Shown in pieces: positions 1 through 8,430 of a DNA stretch of 64,000 nt. The notes beneath the pieces are model-generated. The model made no database searches. It was given only the letters and a program-made list of their open reading frames with translations, and had not been told where the DNA came from. The translations under genes were made by a program, and so were the position numbers. This DNA comes from Eubacterium sp. (GTDB lineage: Bacteria > Bacillota_A > Clostridia > Lachnospirales > Lachnospiraceae). How positions within the stretch are numbered: the stretch's first letter is position 1; the number at the start of each line of letters is the position of its first letter. The stretch is from the NCBI GenBank assembly GCA_017475785.1, contig JAFVEX010000051.1:30192-94191 (forward strand), given 5' to 3'.

Positions 1-999
1 GCATCCTCTGATCAGAAATATCTCGCCTGGATGAATGAGATGGATCCATTTGCGTCCGCGAGCGTGACTGTCTTGAATACAGATGACGGATCGACACGGA
101 TGATCACCGCGCCCGATGGAGAAAAAATTCAGATCGTGGGATTTTTTAATCAGGATCTTGTGTACGGGCTTGCAAAAGATGAAGATATCGTGACAGATGC
201 AGTAGGAAACCACACATTTGGCATATATCAGCTTCTGATCGAAAATCCGGATGGAATGCTGCTGAAAACCTACGGAAATGAAGGGACGTACTACACGGAA
301 GAAAGGTGGGATTCCGACAACCTGGAGCTGGTTCTGTCACAGAAGACAGACGGCGGTTTCATTGTTTCCGGAAGTGATCATATCATTAATAATGAGACGA
401 AGACAGGAGACGCAATACTCCCGGAGACTGCAAACAACCAGCGCTGCGGCCTTCAGGTAGTCCTGCCCTTTGAGGTGAGTTCAAAGGCGGGGGCACATGT
501 GAGGGGCGCCGATCTGGTCGTTGCGGAAGAACTCCCGGACGTCACACTGGCATTGTCGGAGACAGACCAGAACCAGTATTTTGTATACGCGAACGGCGAG
601 CTGTCGGCGATCGTGACCGACACGAATTTCGCGCTGCGCAGCGCAGACCAGCTGCGGGGAATCGTCGTGGACAGCGCGCAGAAATACGTTTACGAACGGG
701 GCAACTGGAGCGGCGGAAACATGATAGATCTCGAAAAAATTCCGCAGGCGCTTCTGACGCCGCCGATGGACGCCGGCGCGATTCAGGAGATTATCGGAGA
801 CAATTACGCTGTGCTTAATTACAGTGGCTGCTCTGTGGAGAGCATCCGGTACCAGCTCAGCCGCGGATATGCCGTTGCGGCAAAACTTTCGCCCGAACAG
901 AATGTTTTGCTGGTTGGATATGACATCTATGAGAATTTGTGGTATTATGACCCGGAAAAGAAGGATGTGAAGGCGATCGGAAGCGAAGACGCCGAGTAG
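1..999 (+). CDS. C39-peptidase-like C-terminal protein, 5' end outside window
   Basis: The frame is open from base 1, so the real start lies upstream; 332 residues are visible. The last 70 or so residues resemble C39-like cysteine peptidase domains, with a GCSVESIRYQLSRGYAVAA segment followed by VLLVGYD and YYDPEKKD, which match the conserved hydrophobic-GYD and DP signatures of that fold. The residue before VLLVGYD, where active C39-like proteins usually have histidine, is asparagine, so this copy may be inactive. The preceding 250 residues have no domain I recognise. A cell-surface or secreted protein is likely for this family in Clostridia, but the signal region is not in view. Fold assignment is moderate, function unknown. 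Confidence 0.55.
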   Translation, partial: ASSDQKYLAWMNEMDPFASASVTVLNTDDGSTRMITAPDGEKIQIVGFFNQDLVYGLAKDEDIVTDAVGNHTFGIYQLLIENPDGMLLKTYGNEGTYYTEERWDSDNLELVLSQKTDGGFIVSGSDHIINNETKTGDAILPETANNQRCGLQVVLPFEVSSKAGAHVRGADLVVAEELPDVTLALSETDQNQYFVYANGELSAIVTDTNFALRSADQLRGIVVDSAQKYVYERGNWSGGNMIDLEKIPQALLTPPMDAGAIQEIIGDNYAVLNYSGCSVESIRYQLSRGYAVAAKLSPEQNVLLVGYDIYENLWYYDPEKKDVKAIGSEDAE

Positions 1000-1045
1000 A
1001 TGTTTGGAGAGCAGGGGAATTTGTTTGTGAGTTATTATAGATTGT

Positions 1046-1386
1046 AGTTTGTCGGGATCGTGATTTTTTATTTTCGCACTCCGACAATGATATTCTCTGT
1101 ACACTCCACGGGAAATGCCATCGAACTTCGCACTAAGATGATGTAGGTGTGCGGCCTATTCGTCAAAGAGCAAGACTCTTAGCACGCGCGCCAACATCAT
1201 CTAAAGTGTGAATTTCTCCGAACATTTCCACGTAAGTAGTGTTCAGAGAATATGCATTGCGTCGTGCTTACATAACGCACAACACTCATATGCCGCACGC
1301 CTACAGACGGTTAGTCTGCGGTTCGATGGTCTTTTCACAGGCAGACGAGGAAACTGAATTCGTCACTCTGCTGATCCCGACAAACT
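1046..1386. ncRNA. candidate large structured RNA or palindromic element upstream of asnS
   Basis: A perfect 14-bp inverted repeat closes the element (AGTTTGTCGGGATC at 1046-1059 with 1373-1386). Inside, 1090-1105 pairs with 1238-1253 (15 of 16), 1111-1117 pairs with 1223-1229, and the 38-nt stretch 1118-1155 forms an imperfect inverted repeat of equal length with 1292-1329 (9 perfect pairs at one end, 12 nearly perfect at the other). The second and third pairings cross, which is a pseudoknot. Local hairpins occur at 1166-1180 and 1304-1318. There is no good ORF and no T-box GGGTGG motif. It could be a standalone ncRNA, the asnS leader or a MITE; the strand is not decided. Confidence 0.5.
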
Positions 1387-1429
1387 TAAATTAATAAAAT
1401 TGGAAGGGAATTATTTAGAAGGGAGAGAT

Positions 1430-2824
1430 ATGGAAAAGATGATTACAGTTAAGGAATTGTTCAGGGAGCGGGAGAAGTATCTCGGAACGCAGGTGCAGGT
1501 CGGCGGATGGGTCCGCAGCATCCGCGACTCGAAGACGTTTGGATTTCTGGTTCTGCACGACGGTTCCTTTTTTGAGACGCTGCAGGTTGTTTACAGTGAC
1601 AACCTCGATAATTTTGCTGAGATCTCGAGCCTGGGTGTCGGCGCGGCAGTTCTTGTAAAAGGTTTGCTTGTTGAGACGCCGAAGGCGAAGCAGCCGTTTG
1701 AAATTCAGGCAGAGGAAGTGGTGATTGAAGGTGTATCCGCGCCGGATTATCCTCTGCAGAAAAAACGTCACTCTGTAGAGTTTCTGCGGACAATTCCGCA
1801 TCTGCGCCCCCGCACGAATCTGTTTCAGGCGGCTTACAGAATCCGCTCGCTGACGGCGTTCGCGATTCACAAATTTTTCCAGGAGAGGGGTTTTGTCTAC
1901 GTGCACACCCCGATTATTACGGGAAATGACGCAGAAGGCGCCGGCGAGATGTTCCAGGTAACGACGCTGGATCTGGATCACGCTCCACTGACTGATGAGG
2001 GCAAGGTCGACTTCTCCGAGGATTTCTTCAAGAAGAAAACGAGCCTGACAGTGAGCGGCCAGCTGGATGGAGAGACATTCGCGCAGGCATTCCGCAATAT
2101 TTATACATTCGGACCGACCTTCCGCGCGGAGAATTCCAACACGACGCGCCACGCGGCGGAGTTCTGGATGATTGAGCCTGAGATGGCCTTTTGTGATCTT
2201 GCAGGAAATATGGAAATTGCGGAGGCAATGCTGAAATACATGATCCGCGACGTGATGGAGCAGGCGCCGGAGGAAATGGCCTTTCTGAACCAGTTTGTGG
2301 ACAAGGGGCTGATTGATCGGCTGCAGCATGTCGTCTCATCGGATTTTGGCCGCGTGACTTATACTGAAGCAATCGGGCTGCTGGAGAAAAACAACGATAA
2401 ATTTGATTATAAGGTCAGCTGGGGCTGCGATCTCCAGACCGAGCACGAGCGCTATCTGACCGAGGAAATTTTCAAAAAGCCGATTTTTGTCACAGATTAC
2501 CCGAAGGATATCAAGGCATTCTATATGAAACAGAACCCGGACGGAAAGACCGTCGCGGCAATGGACTGCCTGGTTCCCGGTATTGGTGAAATTATCGGAG
2601 GAAGTCAGAGAGAAGAGGATTATGACAAGCTTGCGCAGCGCATGCAGGAGCTTGGCATGGACATGGAAGAGTACGGGTTCTATCTGGATCTCCGCCGCTT
2701 CGGAACGACACGGCACGCCGGATTCGGACTGGGATTTGAGCGCTGCATCATGTACCTGACCGGCATCGCGAACATTCGCGACGTGCTGCCATTCCCGCGT
2801 ACCGTCGGAAACTGTGCTTTATAA
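1430..2824 (+). CDS. asnS: asparaginyl-tRNA synthetase
   Basis: Class IIb aminoacyl-tRNA synthetase of 464 residues, the usual AsnS length. It charges tRNA-Asn with asparagine in the cytoplasm. The N-terminal OB-fold anticodon-binding domain (about residues 10-110, [19 protein letters not shown]) is followed by the class II core, with motif 2 as [11 protein letters not shown] and motif 3 as [15 protein letters not shown]. The start at 1430 follows GAAGGGAGAG at good spacing; an in-frame ATG ten codons upstream lacks a comparable site. The gene begins 43 bases after the folded element at 1046-1386, which could act as its leader. I see no T-box, although many Firmicutes asnS genes have one. Confidence 0.96.
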   Translation: MEKMITVKELFREREKYLGTQVQVGGWVRSIRDSKTFGFLVLHDGSFFETLQVVYSDNLDNFAEISSLGVGAAVLVKGLLVETPKAKQPFEIQAEEVVIEGVSAPDYPLQKKRHSVEFLRTIPHLRPRTNLFQAAYRIRSLTAFAIHKFFQERGFVYVHTPIITGNDAEGAGEMFQVTTLDLDHAPLTDEGKVDFSEDFFKKKTSLTVSGQLDGETFAQAFRNIYTFGPTFRAENSNTTRHAAEFWMIEPEMAFCDLAGNMEIAEAMLKYMIRDVMEQAPEEMAFLNQFVDKGLIDRLQHVVSSDFGRVTYTEAIGLLEKNNDKFDYKVSWGCDLQTEHERYLTEEIFKKPIFVTDYPKDIKAFYMKQNPDGKTVAAMDCLVPGIGEIIGGSQREEDYDKLAQRMQELGMDMEEYGFYLDLRRFGTTRHAGFGLGFERCIMYLTGIANIRDVLPFPRTVGNCAL

Positions 2825-2943
2825 ACGCGCAAGCTGACGCAAGAAGCATTAAGGAACTGTAGCAGAATAACTTGATTATTTTCCTTGCCAATTGTTCCTG
2901 ATTGCTGCGGCGAAAAGACTCGATATAACAAACCATGAATCAA

Positions 2944-2973
2944 AAGGAAGCGCTGGTCAGCCAGTGCTTCCTT
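2944..2973. terminator. hairpin between convergent asnS and hisA
   Basis: AAGGAAGCRCTGG pairs with CCAGTGCTTCCTT around a TCAG loop. It overlaps the hisA stop codon by two bases, and on the minus strand it is followed by TTTTG. It probably ends transcription of hisA and perhaps of asnS too, though the U-tract is short on both sides. Confidence 0.6.
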
Positions 2974-3955
2974 AATTCATGGCGCGGAGAACTTCTTCAA
3001 ACGACATAGAACCGCCGAACAGATCGAGCGCGCTGCCGATTGTGACGTTCAGGCGGTTTTTTCCCGCTGTTTTCAGGAGCTTCAGATCTTCAAAGCTGCC
3101 GACGCCGCCGGCGTACGTAACAGGAAAACAACACTGGTCAGGGGAATTATCTTTTTCTGCAGACCGGCCAGAGGCGACAGTGTCGAAAAGCCGGCACGCG
3201 CGGGTACTTCCATCAGCAGAATCAGACGCAGTTGTCGATGCCTGAAAATCCGCAAGAATAGAGATGAGTTCCGCGTCGACACCCTGCTGCATCCCCTCTA
3301 CGTCAGCAGCGTGTATAAGAAACTCATCACAGTAACGTGAAAGTGCCGCCAGTGTCTCTTTCGTGATTTCAGTTCCGGTAAATCGCTGCCAGCGATCCGT
3401 GACGACATAGTAATGCCCGGGTTTCAGGTCTCCGGAGACAGAGTCATCCACTGCAGCTGAGAAAGAGGGATTATTTCCGCTGTCTGGGGTGCCGGGCAGG
3501 CTCTGCTGCTTCGCCGCCGCGTATTTACGACAGGAGAGATCCAGCACAAGGCGGTCTCTGCCGACGGCGCGCACCATCTGGCCGAGCCGGTCGTAGTCTA
3601 TGACCCCTTCGCGGAAAACGTAGGACGTGACAATGACATGACTCGCGCCGGCGTCCAGAAACATCCCCGCATTTTCCGGCGTAATGCCCCCGCCGGCCTG
3701 CAGGCCTCCAGGCCATGCGGCCAGCGCGGCCAGCGCCTGAGCCCTAGTAGCCTCATAGTAATCAGAGGAAGCAGGATTGAGCAAAATCACATGTCCGCCC
3801 CGGATTCCGTATTGCTGGTAGAGACGCGCGTAAAAAGCGGCGTCCTGCCCGGAAACAAAGTTTTCGCGTGCCGCGTCCCCGGCATCCCGCAAACTTCCGC
3901 CGACAATCTGCTTGACGGCTCCGTTGTGTATGTCTATACAAGGTCTGAATTCCAT
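2972..3955 (-). CDS. hisA: HisA, eukaryotic-type ProFAR isomerase with two insertions
   Basis: Phosphoribosylformimino-5-aminoimidazole carboxamide ribotide isomerase of histidine synthesis. The start PCIDIHNGAVKQIVGG and the later VTSYVF and LIHAADVEG segments are hallmarks of the eukaryotic-type HisA branch, with the catalytic aspartates in CIDIH and AADVEG. The start at 3955 follows GGGAGAATTTT on the minus strand. At 327 residues it is longer than the roughly 260 usual for the family. The excess sits in two low-complexity Ser/Ala/Asp-rich inserts, about residues 147-176 and 238-276, each next to core barrel segments. No other his gene is adjacent. Barrel and catalytic motifs look intact, so activity is likely. 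Confidence 0.85.
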   Translation of the reverse strand: MEFRPCIDIHNGAVKQIVGGSLRDAGDAARENFVSGQDAAFYARLYQQYGIRGGHVILLNPASSDYYEATRAQALAALAAWPGGLQAGGGITPENAGMFLDAGASHVIVTSYVFREGVIDYDRLGQMVRAVGRDRLVLDLSCRKYAAAKQQSLPGTPDSGNNPSFSAAVDDSVSGDLKPGHYYVVTDRWQRFTGTEITKETLAALSRYCDEFLIHAADVEGMQQGVDAELISILADFQASTTASDSADGSTRACRLFDTVASGRSAEKDNSPDQCCFPVTYAGGVGSFEDLKLLKTAGKNRLNVTIGSALDLFGGSMSFEEVLRAMN

Positions 3956-3980
3956 AAAATTCTCCCGACAAACATAAATT

Positions 3981-4454
3981 TCAATGGCTGTGGGGGTCGT
4001 CGCATGGCATGTCATCCATATCAAATGCCGCGCCGTCCCGCATGTCGCCGTCATCCATCAGGTCGTCCTGCATCATCCCGGCGGCGTGCGGCATGCCCGG
4101 GCGGTTCATGTTCTCGCCCATGTAGACACGGTTTTTCCTGCGGGATTTTTCTACCAGATCGGACAGCATTTCTTTCACATCAAATGCCCGCCGGATGTTT
4201 TTGATATCAAAGTTTTTCATGGTCTGGTCGGCAGAGTCGCAGTGGATGGTGCCGGTTCGGATTATCCGCTGCCAGAGGGAGCGTGTAAGGGTGAGATCGG
4301 TGATGCGGTAGAGCCGGACGTCGTCTTCCCGCTGACTGAAAAAACCGGTGTCAATGAAGAGGCGGTCTTCATCGAGGGCATATTTCGTAAAGGTCCAGGG
4401 AAGCCCCAGGAAATTACGTTTGCGGTCTGACCACAGAGTTTCTTTGTGTTTCAT
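3981..4454 (-). CDS. PH-domain (YdbS/YdbT-like) protein with acidic tail
   Basis: A 157-residue protein with a strong ribosome site (AAAGGAGG before the start at 4454). The first 100 residues read like a bacterial PH domain: WTFTKYALDEDRLFIDTGFFSQREDDVRLYRITDLTLTRSLWQRIIRTGTI matches the short-stranded pattern of YdbS/YdbT-type domains. Residues 115-157 are Met/Asp/His-rich and look disordered, possibly metal-binding, though that is inference. There is no membrane segment, unlike classic YdbT. hisA follows on the same strand 25 bases downstream, so they may be co-transcribed. Specific role unknown. Confidence 0.7.
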   Translation of the reverse strand: MKHKETLWSDRKRNFLGLPWTFTKYALDEDRLFIDTGFFSQREDDVRLYRITDLTLTRSLWQRIIRTGTIHCDSADQTMKNFDIKNIRRAFDVKEMLSDLVEKSRRKNRVYMGENMNRPGMPHAAGMMQDDLMDDGDMRDGAAFDMDDMPCDDPHSH

Positions 4455-4493
4455 GGAATTATCCTCCTTTATTCACGCGCAGGCAACGAGCCA

Positions 4494-4629
4494 GGGCCGC
4501 ATTTATGCGGATCTGGTGATTGCCCACGAGCTGCATTTGCGCGGATTTGGCGACTGCCCACGAGCCGCATTTGTGCGGATCTGGTGATTGCCCGCGGGCC
4601 GCATTTATGCAGGTTCGGCGCCTGCCCGC
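4494..4629. repeat. four 34-bp imperfect tandem repeats
   Basis: Units start at 4494, 4528, 4562 and 4596, each with the pattern G(G/A)GCYGCATTTRYGCGG followed by ATYTGGYGAYTGCCC. The period of 34 is not a multiple of three and no gene covers the array. It lies between two minus-strand genes, upstream of the PH-domain gene. Units have diverged, the fourth most. Confidence 0.85.
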
Positions 4630-4712
4630 CGGGCGTAAGACGGCGCAGAATGTCCAGCGGACATTCGCCTTTGCGTCTGCCGGAGCGGCGAAAAGATGAC
4701 GCAAAGCAGCTG

Positions 4713-5567
4713 TTACAGCAGATATTTCATGGTTTCCAGCAAGCTGATCAGGTGATATTTTACGATAAACGCCAGATCGCTGTACTCGGGATAATTGTTT
4801 TTCATAATTTTCAGGATCGGGAGAACGAACTCCTCTGTCTCCTGAATATATTCGACAAGGCGGTCACGGGTGAAGCTGCCTGCCATTGTGGAGACGTTGT
4901 TGCACCGGTCCAGCACCTTGACGACGCAGGCTTTTTTGTTCCGGGCGATCCGGGCGTAATAGTTACGCTTCGCTTCGTGTTTCGGCAGGCCGTCTGGATG
5001 AACAAACGTGACGCATGCGACGATTTCTTTTACCTCATCGCTGAATGGGAGTTCCTGAACGGTTACGCCGGTGTCCTCGACTACGTCATGCAGCAGGATT
5101 CCCGCGAGAATCGCGTCGTCCCTGATCTGCAGGGCATGCGCATGGCAGGCCATCATCAGCGGATGAATAATATAAGCGATTCGCTCGGATGAGTAGCGTG
5201 TCTTTTTGCGGAACTGTCCCCGGTGCTGATCCCGCATGAACGAAAGCGCCTGATAGGTCTCTGTCAGGTGTTCGACAGCGGCGAAGGTTCTCACGCGCGT
5301 GTACATGTTTTCTTCGTGGAACAGACGTCCGCGGAATGTGAAAGGAATCCCTTCCGGCTGCTCACTTCCCTCCAGGAGCAGGACGGGATGAATCTTTAAG
5401 ATTTCCGCGAGGCGAATGATGTGCTCCAGCTCGGGCAGATTGCGCCCGTTTTCCCATTTGCTGACGGTCTGCGAGGATACGCTGAGCTCCTCGCTCAGCT
5501 GTCTCTGTGTCATGCCGAGATTCGCCCGGCCGTCTGCGATACGCTTGCCAAGTCCCTGTAAATCCAT
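4713..5567 (-). CDS. XRE helix-turn-helix fused to SpoT/Mesh1-like HD domain
   Basis: 284 residues from the start at 5567, chosen because GGGGGC precedes it; a TTG twelve codons upstream lacks a site. Residues 5-60 are an XRE DNA-binding domain (LGMTQRQLSEELSVSSQTVSKWENGRNLPELEHIIRLAEIL). Residues 115-270 carry the HD signature of RelA/SpoT hydrolases: YIIHPLMMACHAHAL, ILLHDVVEDTG and KVLDRCNNVSTM, which supply the metal-binding histidines and aspartates. Such domains hydrolyse (p)ppGpp in SpoT and Mesh1, so this may be a DNA-binding alarmone hydrolase or sensor. No synthetase domain is present. Substrate and targets are inferred only. Confidence 0.8.
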   Translation of the reverse strand: MDLQGLGKRIADGRANLGMTQRQLSEELSVSSQTVSKWENGRNLPELEHIIRLAEILKIHPVLLLEGSEQPEGIPFTFRGRLFHEENMYTRVRTFAAVEHLTETYQALSFMRDQHRGQFRKKTRYSSERIAYIIHPLMMACHAHALQIRDDAILAGILLHDVVEDTGVTVQELPFSDEVKEIVACVTFVHPDGLPKHEAKRNYYARIARNKKACVVKVLDRCNNVSTMAGSFTRDRLVEYIQETEEFVLPILKIMKNNYPEYSDLAFIVKYHLISLLETMKYLL

Positions 5568-5669
5568 CGTTATGCCCCCAAAGCTGTCCTGACTTGCCAA
5601 CAATCCTTCTCACTTTTTATTATAACGCATTCATAATGTTTCTGCACCGAAAGATTTCTTTTACGGTTC

Positions 5670-5698
5670 TTGCAAACAGGCCGGGAATCCTCTATAAT
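5670..5698 (+). promoter_or_regulatory. sigma-A promoter of the rubredoxin gene
   Basis: TTGCAA at 5670-5675, a 17-base spacer and TATAAT at 5693-5698, ending 46 bases before the rubredoxin start. Confidence 0.75.
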
Positions 5699-5744
5699 CC
5701 GTTGTATCAGTAATTTTTTCAAAAATTGATAGGATGTGCAAGCT

Positions 5745-5906
5745 ATGAAGAAATACGAATGTGATCCCTGTGGGTATGTCTACGATCCGGCAGTCGGCGA
5801 TCCTGACAATGACATCGCGGCAGGAACTGCGTTTGAGGATCTTCCTGAGGACTGGGTATGTCCGATCTGCGGCGCGGGCAAGGATGAGTTCAAAGAGGCT
5901 GAGTAA
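5745..5906 (+). CDS. rubredoxin
   Basis: A 53-residue protein beginning [19 protein letters not shown], with the two cysteine pairs CxxCG and CPICG that bind one iron atom, plus the conserved [14 protein letters not shown] segment. The length and all four cysteines are typical. Rubredoxins carry single electrons in anaerobes, often to peroxide or superoxide reductases or flavoproteins. It has its own promoter and is followed by a terminator-like hairpin, so it is mainly monocistronic. Partner unknown; a rubredoxin domain also occurs fused to the glutamate-synthase-like protein at 34.8 kb. Confidence 0.97.
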   Translation: MKKYECDPCGYVYDPAVGDPDNDIAAGTAFEDLPEDWVCPICGAGKDEFKEAE

Positions 5907-5926
5907 GATTTTTATTCTGGAAAAAG

Positions 5927-5966
5927 GAACTGTTCGCGGTCAAATAACTGCGGCAGTTCGTTTTTT
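5927..5966 (+). terminator. rubredoxin terminator
   Basis: GAACTG...CGCGGT pairs imperfectly with ACTGCGGCAGTTC and is followed by GTTTTTTG. It ends 14 bases before the next start codon, so it could also attenuate the downstream gene. Confidence 0.7.
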
Positions 5967-5980
5967 GTAAGGTGTCTTTT

Positions 5981-7651
5981 ATGAAGAAACGCAATATCCT
6001 GAGCAGCAAAACATTTCTTTATCTGACCGAATTTTTCGCAGGCATGTCTGTGATGGCCGTCGAGCTGGGAGCCAGCCGTCTGCTGGCGCCGTACTTCAGT
6101 TCTTCCCAGATCGTGTGGACGATCATCATCGGGACAATCATGATCGCGATGGCGCTCGGCAACATCTACGGCGGGCGCGCGGCCGACAAAAATCCGGATC
6201 CTGACCGGCTTTACCGGCGTATCCTGATCGCCGCGGTCTGGATCGCCGCGATCCCGGTTCTCGGAAAATATGTGATTTTGGGAATTTCCGGACTGCTGAT
6301 TATCACAATCAGCACAAATCTGCTGATCTGGGCGGCACTGTTCGCCTGCCTGGTGATTTTTGTATTTCCGCTGTTTCTGCTGGGAACGGTGACGCCGTCA
6401 CTGATCAAATATTCGGTGGATTCGCTGGAAAACAGCGGGAGCATCGCCGGCCGGCTGGGAGCGTTCAACACGATCGGCAGCATCATCGGCACATTTGTTC
6501 CGACATTTGTGACAATTCCTGCAGTCGGCACGTCGGTGACGTTCCTGATTTTCTCCGGGATTCTGCTGGTGCTGGGCATCGTGTACTTCCTGAGTCCTGC
6601 GGCCAAAGATGAGTCCGGCGGGCGGAGCGGAGGGAACACACTCCCTTCCGGCAAGCCGGTGAGAGGCCGGCGCCTGCTGGCTGTCTCCTTGACCGCTTTC
6701 CTCCTGTGCTCAGTATTCGGCCACAGCGACAGCTTTGCCTTCTGGGAAGATGATCTGACCTACGAGGGTGAGTCCGTGTACAATTATCTGCAGGTCAAAG
6801 AGGATGACCGCTCCGTCGCGCTCTCGACAAACGTTCTGTTTGGCGTACAGTCAATTCTGATCAAAAACGGCGCGCTGACGGGCATGTACTATGATTACGC
6901 AATGGCGTCGCTCTATATGGCAGATGTGCAGAAAAAGGAGCCGTTCCGGATTCTTGTCCTCGGAAACGGAACCGGGACGTTTGCGACGCAGTGCGGGCGC
7001 TATTTTGACAATCTGGAAATTGAGGGCGTGGAAATTGACGGGAAAATCATTGATCTGGCAGACAGATATTTTGAGCAGACCTCCGATATTACCGTCACAG
7101 AATACGACGGCCGCGCCTACCTGAACGCGGTAAATCAGAAATATGACGTGATTATGGTCGATGCCTTCCGGGATATTACGATTCCGTTCCAGATGTCCTC
7201 CGTGGAATTTTTTGCCGAGGTGCGGGATCATCTGACGGACGACGGCGTGATGGTGGTGAATCTGAATATGCGCGGGGACGAACCCGGCGACATCAATCAT
7301 TACCTGGCGGATACAATCTCCAGCGTGTTTGAAGAGGTGTATACGGCCGATGTGCCAAATACCACGAACCGCGAGCTGTTCGCTTCAAATCGTGTACAGA
7401 TCGAAGGGGCGCCGGAAATCTCCATTGCGGACGCGCTGAGAGAGGGGATCGCGGCAGAGAAAAACGAGGATCTGCGGGCGCTGATGCAGACGATCGCGGA
7501 CACGCTGGTGCCATATGAGGCAGGCAGTCTGGTCATGACGGACGACAAGGCTCCCGTGGAAATGCTGGGGATCCGGCAGATCGATCTGATCATCCAGGAT
7601 GAGATCGGGTATTATAAGGAGCAAATCAAGAGCGGGAACTTTTCTTTTTGA
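5981..7651 (+). CDS. fused membrane / spermidine-synthase-like protein
   Basis: About 556 residues from the ATG at 5981 (AAGG eight bases upstream). The first 240 residues hold around six hydrophobic segments (for example VWTIIIGTIMIAMALGNIYGG). The C-terminal half is a class I methyltransferase fold of the spermidine synthase family: LVLGNGTGTFATQCGRYF is the nucleotide-binding loop, EGVEID the acidic strand 2 motif and YDVIMVDAF the later aspartate motif. This membrane-plus-SpeE arrangement is widespread. Because the family includes non-polyamine members, I call it spermidine-synthase-like rather than speE. The substrate is unknown, and nothing nearby points to polyamine metabolism. Confidence 0.8.
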   Translation: MKKRNILSSKTFLYLTEFFAGMSVMAVELGASRLLAPYFSSSQIVWTIIIGTIMIAMALGNIYGGRAADKNPDPDRLYRRILIAAVWIAAIPVLGKYVILGISGLLIITISTNLLIWAALFACLVIFVFPLFLLGTVTPSLIKYSVDSLENSGSIAGRLGAFNTIGSIIGTFVPTFVTIPAVGTSVTFLIFSGILLVLGIVYFLSPAAKDESGGRSGGNTLPSGKPVRGRRLLAVSLTAFLLCSVFGHSDSFAFWEDDLTYEGESVYNYLQVKEDDRSVALSTNVLFGVQSILIKNGALTGMYYDYAMASLYMADVQKKEPFRILVLGNGTGTFATQCGRYFDNLEIEGVEIDGKIIDLADRYFEQTSDITVTEYDGRAYLNAVNQKYDVIMVDAFRDITIPFQMSSVEFFAEVRDHLTDDGVMVVNLNMRGDEPGDINHYLADTISSVFEEVYTADVPNTTNRELFASNRVQIEGAPEISIADALREGIAAEKNEDLRALMQTIADTLVPYEAGSLVMTDDKAPVEMLGIRQIDLIIQDEIGYYKEQIKSGNFSF

Positions 7652-7768
7652 TCCCCAGGGGGATATAAACAACGACAGCGACTTTAGAAGTGTCTTTTTA
7701 TTTTTTTCATTCAGGGCCTCTGCAGAATATGATCTGCAGGGGCTCTGATCAGTCTTGCTGCCTGGTGA

Positions 7769-7981
7769 AGGAAGCAATATAAATACCGCCGTGCAGGCGT
7801 GGCTGAGTACTGGATTATTGATCCCCGAAACAAAAGCGTGCTGGTTTTCGCGTTTGAAAAGGATCTGTCGCCAAAGGAATACCCGTTTACAGCAAGAATA
7901 CCAGTGGGTGTGTCCGGAGGCGTGTGTGTGATTGATTTTGAAAAAATATACGACAGGGTCAGGGAATACTACAAAGTATAA
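7769..7981 (+). pseudogene. 3' remnant of a Uma2-family (DUF820) endonuclease-like gene
   Basis: The frame opens right after an in-frame TGA at 7766 and reads KYRRAGVAEYWIIDPRNKSVLVF, the characteristic GVxEYWIVDP segment of Uma2 proteins, then runs to a stop at 7979. The N-terminal two thirds of the usual 180-200 residues are missing, including the upstream catalytic-core residues. No ribosome site precedes the first possible start. This is a decayed copy with no likely function. Confidence 0.75.
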
Positions 7982-8058
7982 TTTTTGCGGGAGTGTAGTT
8001 CAAAACCACAGGATCTTGCTGACTTGAGAGAAGAAAGGGAATTTTTCTCAAAGGAACC

Positions 8059-8087
8059 TTGACAAAAGAGAAAATACATGATAAATA
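8059..8087 (+). promoter_or_regulatory. sigma-A promoter of the DUF2325-DUF3793-flavodoxin operon
   Basis: TTGACA at 8059-8064, a 17-base spacer and TAAATA at 8082-8087. A palindromic operator begins at the next base. Confidence 0.75.
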
Positions 8088-8105
8088 TTAGTTTAAGCAA
8101 ACTAA
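8088..8105. promoter_or_regulatory. palindromic operator, probably iron-responsive
   Basis: TTAGTTTAAGCAAACTAA is a perfect 7-bp inverted repeat around AAGC, placed where RNA polymerase would initiate. The sequence type resembles DtxR/MntR-family boxes upstream of iron-uptake genes in Firmicutes. The controlled genes (flavodoxin and the DUFs next to it) suit an iron-limitation response. The regulator assignment is inference. Confidence 0.6.
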
Positions 8106-8151
8106 CTTTGCGGCATGTACATTTTCTCTGCATTGTGTAAAGGGGTTATTT

Positions 8152-8430
8152 ATGAGCGTCGTCATCATAGGCGGAAATGAATGCATGGAGCGGAAATACA
8201 CGGAGCTCTGCAGGCGTCACGGCTACAAGGCGAAGGTCTTCTGCAAGCCGGCAGGAGACATGAAAAACCGCATCGGGCGGCCGGATCTGCTGATTCTGTT
8301 TACGCACACAGTATCGCACAAAATGGTACAGTGCGCGCTGACGAATATCGACGAGAAGACGCGGGTCGTCCGCTCCCATAAGAGTTCTATCGCTTCTCTG
8401 AAAGATATTCTTGAGGAAAAAGCTGTCTGA
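8152..8430 (+). CDS. DUF2325 protein
   Basis: A 92-residue protein with an AAGGGG ribosome site. The start SVVIIGGNECMERKYTELCRRHGYKAKVF and the later PDLLILFTHTVSHKMVQCAL match the small DUF2325 family, which looks like half a Rossmann fold. It is first in a probable operon with a DUF3793 gene and flavodoxin behind an iron-type operator. That gene set recurs near Feo iron transporters in Firmicutes, so a role in iron limitation is plausible. The biochemical function is unknown. Confidence 0.8.
   Translation: MSVVIIGGNECMERKYTELCRRHGYKAKVFCKPAGDMKNRIGRPDLLILFTHTVSHKMVQCALTNIDEKTRVVRSHKSSIASLKDILEEKAV

Noticed and set aside
1000..1429. T-box riboswitch upstream of asnS
   Set aside because: No AGGGTGGNACCGCG-type T-box sequence and no terminator/antiterminator pair before asnS; the fold is of another kind.
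3963..3973. Second copy of the structured element's end (GTTTGTCGGGA)
   Set aside because: The 11-base match to the closing stem at 1046 is isolated, overlaps the hisA ribosome site and has no partner strand nearby.
4494..4629. CRISPR array
   Set aside because: Repeats are contiguous with no spacers and no cas genes are present; the same holds for the 29-bp repeats at 9872.
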